NCBI GenBank assembly: GCA_002418285.1
Contig: DIDT01000025.1
Location: forward strand, 1-19,710
DNA length: 19,710 nt
DNA from: Phycisphaerales bacterium UBA5793
GTDB taxonomy: Bacteria > Planctomycetota > Phycisphaerae > Phycisphaerales > UBA5793
Direction: 5' to 3'
How positions within the stretch are numbered: the stretch's first letter is position 1; each line of letters begins with the position of its first letter. The position numbers and the translations under genes were made by a program. Under the pieces are notes generated by a model. The model saw only the letters and a program-made list of their open reading frames with translations, did not search any database and was not told the DNA's origin. Shown in pieces: positions 14,406 through 19,710 of the stretch.

Positions 14406-15944
14406 ATGGGCCATGGCGCACCAGACGAACCTGCCGCGGCGAAACCCCTTTGGGTTCCACCGCGTCGCGGCCGCGTCCGCAAGCGGTACGTCGCGCTGCT
14501 CATCATCCTGCTGCTCGTCGGCTGGGTGGGGTGGAAGGTGTACAGTGCCGCCACGGCCAAGCCGGGTCCGTTCGTGGATTACGGCCAGCAACTTATCGAC
14601 ATAAGTGGATCGCTGCAGCCTGAAGGAGAGAACGGCTGGTCCCCTCTCATTGAAGCGATCCGTCGCGCTGGCGAAGTGGATCCCACCACTCTTCCAGAGT
14701 GGCCCCGAGACACGCAGGCGTCTGCTGATGCGTTGAGTCTCTATCGAGTCTTGCGTGGTGTCTACGAACCAAGCGAATTGCGATCCGAACTGGCGTACCT
14801 CGGCTTGTTCAACGAATCTGGGGCGCTCGAGTTCTTGGACGAGTCTGCCCGCTGCCCTCGATGCGTTCGCGAGTCATACGTATGCAATGACACGATAGGG
14901 TTGATCGGTCGTCTGGCACCTGAATACGGACCGGTGCGAGTCGTGTTGCGGCTCCGGCTTGCGTCACTGCGGATCGCTGCCGCGACTCATGATACCACTG
15001 AGTTTGAACGTGCCTGGAGCCACCTCATGTGCCTGTGCAGGGGGATGTCCTATGACCCCTGCCTATTGGGATACTTGCTTGGCAGCGCGGTGGTGCAGGA
15101 CAGTTGCAAGGAATTGAATTGCATTCTGACCGAGTCTGAGCTTGACCGAGAGACCACTCGTAAGCTGCTTGCTCTAATGGATGCGCGGCCATTGGTACCC
15201 GACGCCGAGTTTCTGATCAGTGCCGAACGACTCGAAAAGCTGGATCTGGTTCAGCATGTGTTTTCCGACACGGGGAATGGAGATGGAATCCTCATCGCCG
15301 ACCGATTGGCGACGTACTGTGACGTGACGGGACCGTTCGGGATTGACCTGACCGAAAGGCCCTTGCTGAATCTACCTGGTTCACTGATGCCCCGACGCGC
15401 CGAGACGACTCGAATGTTCGAAGAGTACTACGCGAAGATGTTGGAGCGGGCGAAGATGAGTGCCGAGATGCGGCGAAGCCAGCCATTCGATTTCGATGCG
15501 TATATGCGGGCTGGACCCGTTCGCTCTGCTCCCGTCCGCGCATCGCTCGTCGATTTCTCGTCGATTCTGGGAACCCGTGATCTGAGTGAAACAGACATCG
15601 CCGCGACGCGACTGCTGCTCGCCATTGAGATGTACGTGAATCAACATGGCGAGCCGCCTGCCGCGCTCGCCGATCTTGTGCCGGAGTTCATCGACAGCGT
15701 GCCGGGTGATGCGATCTCGTGTCAGCCGTTTGGATATGTCCGGCGCGATCCGACGCCGGACGACCTTCGTCCGTTCTGGTTGTACTCCTACGGCGTCGAT
15801 GGCGAGGACAACGGCGGCCTCGAACCCGAGGGTTCGCGCGCGACCAACCGGTATGCACTGCGTGACTTGCACGAGGGACGAGGGTTTGACTGCATCTTCA
15901 ACCGCCTGCGCGAGCCGGTGGAGCCGGACGAGGATGGTCGGTGA
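14406..15944 (+). CDS. Single-TM anchor protein, paralogue 1 of 3
   Basis: This protein of about 512 residues has no recognised function. A basic N-terminus (RGRVRKRY) precedes one membrane helix (about 28-46, ending GWVGWKVY) that probably anchors an extracytoplasmic body. Next comes the block shared by the three paralogues, 'YGQQLIDISGSLQPEGENGW', and then a long diverged helical centre with 'SDTGNGDGILIA'. The C-terminal segment (about 400-475) runs from 'LLAIEMYVNQHGEPPAALAD' to 'WLYSYGVDGEDNGG', resembling the calcium loop of GspG-type pseudopilins. The ending is 'FNRLREPVEPDEDGR'. The start is uncertain: ATG 14406 has no Shine-Dalgarno, and the frame runs back into the repeat element at 14328. 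Its stop overlaps the next gene's ATG (TGATG). Confidence 0.7.
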   Translation: MGHGAPDEPAAAKPLWVPPRRGRVRKRYVALLIILLLVGWVGWKVYSAATAKPGPFVDYGQQLIDISGSLQPEGENGWSPLIEAIRRAGEVDPTTLPEWPRDTQASADALSLYRVLRGVYEPSELRSELAYLGLFNESGALEFLDESARCPRCVRESYVCNDTIGLIGRLAPEYGPVRVVLRLRLASLRIAAATHDTTEFERAWSHLMCLCRGMSYDPCLLGYLLGSAVVQDSCKELNCILTESELDRETTRKLLALMDARPLVPDAEFLISAERLEKLDLVQHVFSDTGNGDGILIADRLATYCDVTGPFGIDLTERPLLNLPGSLMPRRAETTRMFEEYYAKMLERAKMSAEMRRSQPFDFDAYMRAGPVRSAPVRASLVDFSSILGTRDLSETDIAATRLLLAIEMYVNQHGEPPAALADLVPEFIDSVPGDAISCQPFGYVRRDPTPDDLRPFWLYSYGVDGEDNGGLEPEGSRATNRYALRDLHEGRGFDCIFNRLREPVEPDEDGR

Positions 15945-17413
15945 TGCGCCGCGTTCGCAAGCGATACGTCGCGCTGCTCGTCATCCTGCTGCTCGTCGGT
16001 TGGGTGGGGTGGAAGGTGTACGCGATCATGTCGGCCAGGCCCGGGCCGCTCATCGATTACACGCCGCAACTGATCGCGCTGAGTGAGAAGTATCAGCCCG
16101 AGGGCGAGAACGGCTGGCCGGCGCTGATGAAGGCGCTGGAGCACTTCGACAACATCGGTGAGCCGGATGTGGAGGGTTGGCCGACGGACGACAATGGGAG
16201 GAAGTTGGCTACGGATGTGATGCGAATATGTCAGGGCCCGTTTGATGCAAAGCGAATCGCGCATGAGATCGCCTATCTGGAGCACGTCGGACGATCAGGC
16301 GTTCTGAGGGAGTTGCAAGAAGCACTGTCCGCGCCGAGGTTCGTGCGCACTGAGCCCGTCTCCCCCGACACCGGCGTGTACTTTCTGATTCTGCCGGAAC
16401 TGGGACCATGTGTTCAGATGGGCAAGACTCGTTGTGCAGCGATGCGCGTTGCTGCGGCCACCGGAGACTGGCAAGGAGTAATCGATGCCGGGCGCGATCA
16501 GCTCCGACTTGCCGCAGCCATTTCATATGCTCCTGTAGACGCCAGTCACCTTGCAGCGCTGGCCATTCAATCGAACTTGTTCATCGAACTCAATCAGGAG
16601 CTGGTCGAGTACGATCTTGGTGAGTCCGCTTGTGAGCAGATGCTCCAGTTGCTCGAACTCGGCCCGAAGCCTGCACCTATGGGATTCTCGCTCGAACTGC
16701 AGCGGCTCGGATTCAAGAATCTCGTGAACCTCACCTACAGCGATGATGGCCATGGAGATGGAATCCTGCTTGTGCGCGAGGTCGAGACGTACCTGATGAC
16801 CGATACCTGGAGTTCGAAGTATGGATCAATTGACCATTCGCCCTCAAACGTGCTGGGCCTGGGGTATGCGACACGTTCGGAGACATTGGATGCAGTTGAT
16901 TTAGTCTTCGATGCCGCGGTACGCCAATCCCGCATGACGCGAACAGAGCGGGAATTCGATCCATTCGATTTGGCTGACATTCGCGGAGCCCTTCCGGAGA
17001 ATCAGCTGATTCTGCGTCGGCGGACTCCAAATCTATCGCGGCTGCTGAGCGTGGATCTGGCGACGCGTTCCGGGATGGCGTCAATGCGCGTGCTGCTTGC
17101 CATCGAGCTCTACGAGGCGCGTCACGGTGCGCCGCCGGGGTCTCTCGACGACCTTGTGCCGGAGTGCCTTGCGAAAGTTCCGACCGACCCCGTATCCGAC
17201 AGTCCTTACGGCTATCGACGGCGCCAGCCGGATCGGGATGACCCACGGGAATTCTGGCTGTACTCCCTCGGCGCGGACCGGACCGACAACGGCGGACAGG
17301 AACTCGGCGGCGCTCTCGGCACGCCAATTGAGTCGCTCCAATCCGATCGCTTCCAATCGGGCTACGACTACATCTTCAACCGCCTACGCGAACCGGTGGA
17401 GGAAGAGCGGTAG
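15944..17413 (+). CDS. Single-TM anchor protein, paralogue 2 of 3
   Basis: The 489-residue protein is shortest at the N-terminus: MRRVRKRY leads straight into the membrane helix (8-26, 'LVGWVGWKVY'). Residues of the block 'ARPGPLIDYTPQLIALSEKY' are almost identical to paralogue 3, while the centre is diverged. It keeps the 'YSDDGHGDGILLV' motif and the C-terminal pseudopilin-like segment (about 380-455) with 'VPTDPVSDSPYGYRRR' and 'WLYSLGADRTDNGG', the best-preserved loop of the three. The end is 'YIFNRLREPVEEER'. Start and stop are coupled to paralogue 1 through TGATG, with GAGG about 10 bases upstream. A GTG one codon earlier is possible. Function is unknown; co-translation suggests it acts with paralogue 1. 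Confidence 0.75.
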   Translation: MRRVRKRYVALLVILLLVGWVGWKVYAIMSARPGPLIDYTPQLIALSEKYQPEGENGWPALMKALEHFDNIGEPDVEGWPTDDNGRKLATDVMRICQGPFDAKRIAHEIAYLEHVGRSGVLRELQEALSAPRFVRTEPVSPDTGVYFLILPELGPCVQMGKTRCAAMRVAAATGDWQGVIDAGRDQLRLAAAISYAPVDASHLAALAIQSNLFIELNQELVEYDLGESACEQMLQLLELGPKPAPMGFSLELQRLGFKNLVNLTYSDDGHGDGILLVREVETYLMTDTWSSKYGSIDHSPSNVLGLGYATRSETLDAVDLVFDAAVRQSRMTRTEREFDPFDLADIRGALPENQLILRRRTPNLSRLLSVDLATRSGMASMRVLLAIELYEARHGAPPGSLDDLVPECLAKVPTDPVSDSPYGYRRRQPDRDDPREFWLYSLGADRTDNGGQELGGALGTPIESLQSDRFQSGYDYIFNRLREPVEEER

Positions 17414-17429
17414 CGAGTTTCGAGCCAGC

Positions 17430-17546
17430 GGAACCGAGCTCCGACCGTGAGGGAGGGCGTTCGCCGCCCACCGGCCTTCGCATGCGCGGTCAGCCATTTC
17501 GCGCGCCAATCGTCCAAGACCCGTGCTGACGCGTGGGGCTCGGTTC
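17430..17546 (+). repeat. 117-bp dispersed element, copy 2
   Basis: It runs from GGAACCGAGCTCC to GGGGCTCGGTTC, with terminal inverted repeats that pair apart from one or two changes. It lies 16 bases after the stop of paralogue 2 and before paralogue 3, in the same orientation as copies 1 and 3. Similarity to copy 1 continues beyond the right end (for example 'CCTGTCCCA' and 'GACTTGCCA'). The element and the 5' part of the following gene therefore seem to have been duplicated together. Confidence 0.88.
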
Positions 17547-17642
17547 AACCTGTCCCAGATCGCGGGTTTCGGGACTTGCCATGACGGATCCGGGACCCTC
17601 TTATCCAGCATGACTCGCCACGCGCCAGTCAGAGTGACTTCA

Positions 17643-19130
17643 ATGACGTCGCGCCGCCATCTGTCGCGCCGCGGCCGGGTTCGCAAGCGATACATCCTGC
17701 TGCTCATGGTCCTTCTGGCGATCGGTTGGGTGGGGTGGAAGGTGTACGCGATCATGTCGGCCAGGCCCGGGCCGCTCATCGATTACACGCCGCAACTCAT
17801 CGCGCTGAGTGAGAAGTACCAGCCCGAGGGCGAGAACGGCTGGCCCGCGCTGATGAAGGCGCTGGAGCACTTTGACAACATCGGTGTGCCGGATGTGGAG
17901 GGCTGGCCGAGTGAGGATCAGCGTCTACTTGAAGTCGTGCAGTTCTGGCAGATGTCCGTCGGTACTTTTGATCGAGAGCGACTCAGATTTGAGTTGGCGT
18001 ACCTCTGGCACATTCGCCAGAGCGGCGTGCTTGATGAGATCGACGCGGCGCTTGACGCACCGAGGTTCGTTCGGATGGAGTACTCCGATCCATCCAAACC
18101 ATTGCGAGATACGGAGTACCCGGAATTGGGTCGGAGCCGCAGGCTCGCAATGGCCTTGTGTGCGGGAATGAGGAAGGCGGCTGAGACATCGACCGACGCA
18201 GAACTTCTGGACTCGTGGACGCGGCTCATGCGATTGGCACACGCCATATCGTGTACACCGCTGCTCTTCCATCGACACACTGCGGATTCGATCGAGTGGA
18301 TGGCGGCGTTCTCACTTGCGGAGATTTTGACGGAACACGAAATCGATGAAGTGACCTGTGGGCGGATGTTGGCTGTGCTGCCGGCCGACGGCAATCTTGC
18401 GCCGCTCGAAGCCGCGATTCAGGGTGAGCGGTTCGGCATGCTTGATCTGATCAATCGAACGCATTCGAGGACTGGTCTCGGAGGCGGGCAGTTACTGCCG
18501 GAACGAGTGGAAGCGCTGACCTACGTCGACCGATGGAGCAGACAGCAGGACTCGGCTTGGGACGGCCCGACCAACGCCGCCGGACTTCAGTACGCAAAGC
18601 GAGATGAAATAGAGGAAATCTATAACAGGTACATGGATTCAGTAATCGCCGAAGTGCGAAAGCCTCGCGCCGAACAGAGTCGCGAGCGAATCTCGGCGCA
18701 GACCTTTCGAAATTGCCTGACTGACCGGCATGTTTTTCTTCAAGACTTCCCGCCATCCACTCTTGGGTTGTTCGGACAGTGGTACCGCCAGCAGTCGATG
18801 TATCACGCAATTCGGATTCTTCTTGCCCTTGAGGCGTACGAGGCTCGGCAGTCAGCGCTTCCGGATTCGCTCGATGCGCTCGTTCCGGAGTATTTGCCCG
18901 GCCTTCCAATCGATGCGACATCGAACCAGGGATACGCCTACGTTCGCAGAAGACCGACGCCGGATGATCCGCGCAGGTCCTGGCTCTACTCTGTTTGCGA
19001 CGATCAGGTCGATGACCATGGCAAGGAGCTTGGCGAATCCCCCTGGGCTGCGCTGAATTCCTCGAGCACGCAAGGATCTTTCGACTACATCTTCAACCGC
19101 CTGCGCGAGCCGGTGGAGGAAGAGCGGTAG
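17643..19130 (+). CDS. Single-TM anchor protein, paralogue 3 of 3
   Basis: About 495 residues from the ATG at 17643, giving the N-terminus MTSRRHLSRRGRVRKRY and then a membrane helix (17-35, 'IGWVGWKVY'). An ATG at 17610 is an alternative. Starts farther upstream fall inside the repeat element. The segment after the helix is nearly identical to paralogue 2, but the centre is diverged and locally low in G+C (24 of 60 in 18601-18660). The motif 'SDDGHGDG' is replaced by 'SRTGLGGGQ'. The C-terminal loop is degenerate: 'WLYSVCDDQVDDHG' instead of 'WLYSLGADRTDNGG'. The ending 'YIFNRLREPVEEER' equals that of paralogue 2. Function is unknown; the loop changes suggest loss or change of a bound ion. 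Confidence 0.72.
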   Translation: MTSRRHLSRRGRVRKRYILLLMVLLAIGWVGWKVYAIMSARPGPLIDYTPQLIALSEKYQPEGENGWPALMKALEHFDNIGVPDVEGWPSEDQRLLEVVQFWQMSVGTFDRERLRFELAYLWHIRQSGVLDEIDAALDAPRFVRMEYSDPSKPLRDTEYPELGRSRRLAMALCAGMRKAAETSTDAELLDSWTRLMRLAHAISCTPLLFHRHTADSIEWMAAFSLAEILTEHEIDEVTCGRMLAVLPADGNLAPLEAAIQGERFGMLDLINRTHSRTGLGGGQLLPERVEALTYVDRWSRQQDSAWDGPTNAAGLQYAKRDEIEEIYNRYMDSVIAEVRKPRAEQSRERISAQTFRNCLTDRHVFLQDFPPSTLGLFGQWYRQQSMYHAIRILLALEAYEARQSALPDSLDALVPEYLPGLPIDATSNQGYAYVRRRPTPDDPRRSWLYSVCDDQVDDHGKELGESPWAALNSSSTQGSFDYIFNRLREPVEEER

Positions 19131-19145
19131 CGAGACCGCGTCAGC

Positions 19146-19261
19146 GGAACCGAGCCCCGACCGTGAGGGAGGGTCTTCGCCGGTCAGCGTTCTTCGCGCT
19201 GCAGTCCGGCGGTCGCGCGGCACACGCCCAACACCCGTGCTGACGCGTGGGGCTCGGTTCC
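19146..19261 (+). repeat. 116-bp dispersed element, copy 3, perfect ends
   Basis: GGAACCGAGCCCC (19146-19158) and GGGGCTCGGTTCC (19249-19261) form perfect 13-bp terminal inverted repeats. Only the outer quarters resemble copies 1 and 2 (CCGTGAGGGAGGG on the left, ACCCGTGCTGACGCG on the right), and the centre differs. The element has no coding capacity. It looks like a REP/BIME or MITE-type repeat, or an RNA hairpin between genes. Confidence 0.9.
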
Positions 19262-19315
19262 GAATCGCCGCAAACCCGCTTCCTTACGGGCGCGGCTCGT
19301 CTTATCATTGCCGCG

Positions 19316-19678
19316 ATGAAGATGCGACTGATCAAGACGTTTACCTTTGAGGCGGCTCACTTTCTGCCCTCGTTTCCCGAGGGGCACAAGTGTCGGCGCA
19401 TGCACGGGCACTCGTTCAGCGTTGAAGTCATCGTCGAGGGTGAGATCCCGGCCGGGCAGTATCACCTCATCGACTACGCCGATCTGAGCAAAGCCGTCGA
19501 TCCGCTGCGAGCGCGACTCGATCACTACTGCCTCAACGAGATCGAAGGGCTGGAGAACCCGACGAGCGAGATGATCGCCGTGTGGCTGTGGGATCGACTC
19601 AAGCCGAGCCTGCCGATCCTCGCGGAGATCGTGGTGCGCGAGACGTGTACAAGCCGGTGCGAATATCACGGGGAGTGA
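19316..19678 (+). CDS. queD: 6-carboxy-5,6,7,8-tetrahydropterin synthase
   Basis: QueD converts 7,8-dihydroneopterin triphosphate to 6-carboxytetrahydropterin on the path to preQ0, queuosine and other 7-deazaguanines. The 120 residues match the E. coli length (121). Zinc ligands are H15 (EAAHFLP), H30 and H32 (RRMHGHSF). The catalytic set is C26 (GHKCRRMHGH), D69/H70 (RLDHYCLN) and E109 (RETCTSRCEYHGE). Catalytic Cys upstream of HGH favours QueD over eukaryotic-type PTPS. The ATG at 19316 fits the family N-terminus. The open frame upstream (from 19247) begins inside the repeat element and is not protein-like. No queC or queE is seen, but the window ends 32 bases later. Confidence 0.93.
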   Translation: MKMRLIKTFTFEAAHFLPSFPEGHKCRRMHGHSFSVEVIVEGEIPAGQYHLIDYADLSKAVDPLRARLDHYCLNEIEGLENPTSEMIAVWLWDRLKPSLPILAEIVVRETCTSRCEYHGE

Positions 19679-19684
19679 TGCTCA

Positions 19685-19708
19685 TGCGGGTGCCGTGGTC
19701 TTCTATGA
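19685..19708. repeat. Window-terminal inverted repeat, right copy
   Basis: GGTGCCGTGGTCTTCTATGA (19689-19708) is the exact reverse complement of bases 1-20. The match extends to TGCG at 19685 with one fewer G. It lies 6 bases after the queD stop. An outward reading frame gives GAVVFYD, so it might be the edge of a repeated gene, but the stretch is too short to say. Confidence 0.7.
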
Positions 19709-19710
19709 CT

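Noticed and set aside
14225..19261. A CRISPR-like array
   Set aside because: Only three copies of a 117-bp element occur, spaced by whole genes. There are no short regular repeats with spacers and no cas genes.

Overview
The window is a G+C-rich bacterial chromosomal segment. It most likely comes from a planctomycete, probably of the Phycisphaerae type, but that assignment is inference. It rests on the 'CGYNLRGL' zinc-ribbon membrane protein, the secreted FG-GAP propeller with a 'YSLxGxGST..PQLNV'-like C-terminal domain, the families of single-TM proteins with pseudopilin-like tails, and the unusual atp cluster. No rRNA, tRNA, CRISPR array, transposase or phage gene was recognised. The two window ends carry the same roughly 24-bp sequence in inverted orientation. 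This suggests a contig bounded by copies of one genomic repeat.

Layout. (1) 1-274 is non-coding 3' flank with two inverted repeats. (2) 275-1390 (-) is a DUF444/YeaH-YhbH VWA protein, divergent from (3) the F-type ATP synthase cluster 1648-7075 (+): atpZ, an AtpI-like gene, then atpB, atpE, atpF, atpH and atpA. The first three genes overlap. The cluster stops at a near-perfect intrinsic terminator (7147-7183) just after atpA, so gamma, beta and epsilon (atpG, atpD, atpC) are not here. (4) 7292-8200 (+) is a triple zinc-ribbon membrane protein. (5) 8335-9873 (+) is an exported protein of seven FG-GAP-like repeats. (6) Convergent to it is a minus-strand pair: a DEAD-box-type RNA helicase with DEVD in motif II (10822-12171), followed by psuG, pseudouridine-5'-phosphate glycosidase (9879-10790). 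(7) Divergent from the helicase are alanine racemase (12299-13582) and a stand-alone GspE/MshE N-terminal-like protein (13715-14200). (8) 14225-19261 is a locally duplicated region. It holds three paralogous single-TM proteins of unknown function (14406-15944, 15944-17413, 17643-19130), interleaved with three copies of a roughly 117-bp element. The best-preserved copy has perfect 13-bp terminal inverted repeats. (9) 19316-19678 (+) is queD, of the queuosine/7-deazaguanine pathway.

How the parts fit together. The ATP synthase genes here supply the whole Fo sector (a, c, b) plus delta and alpha. A working enzyme needs gamma, beta and epsilon from another locus. The c subunit looks proton-coupled, and the a subunit carries a histidine-rich insertion and a histidine-rich tail. 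The helicase-psuG pair could link RNA unwinding or turnover to pseudouridine salvage. The triplicated anchor proteins are the most unusual part. Two of them share a 188-bp DNA block at about 97% identity, while their central regions are strongly diverged and lower in G+C. This points to recent recombination or gene conversion around ancient paralogues.
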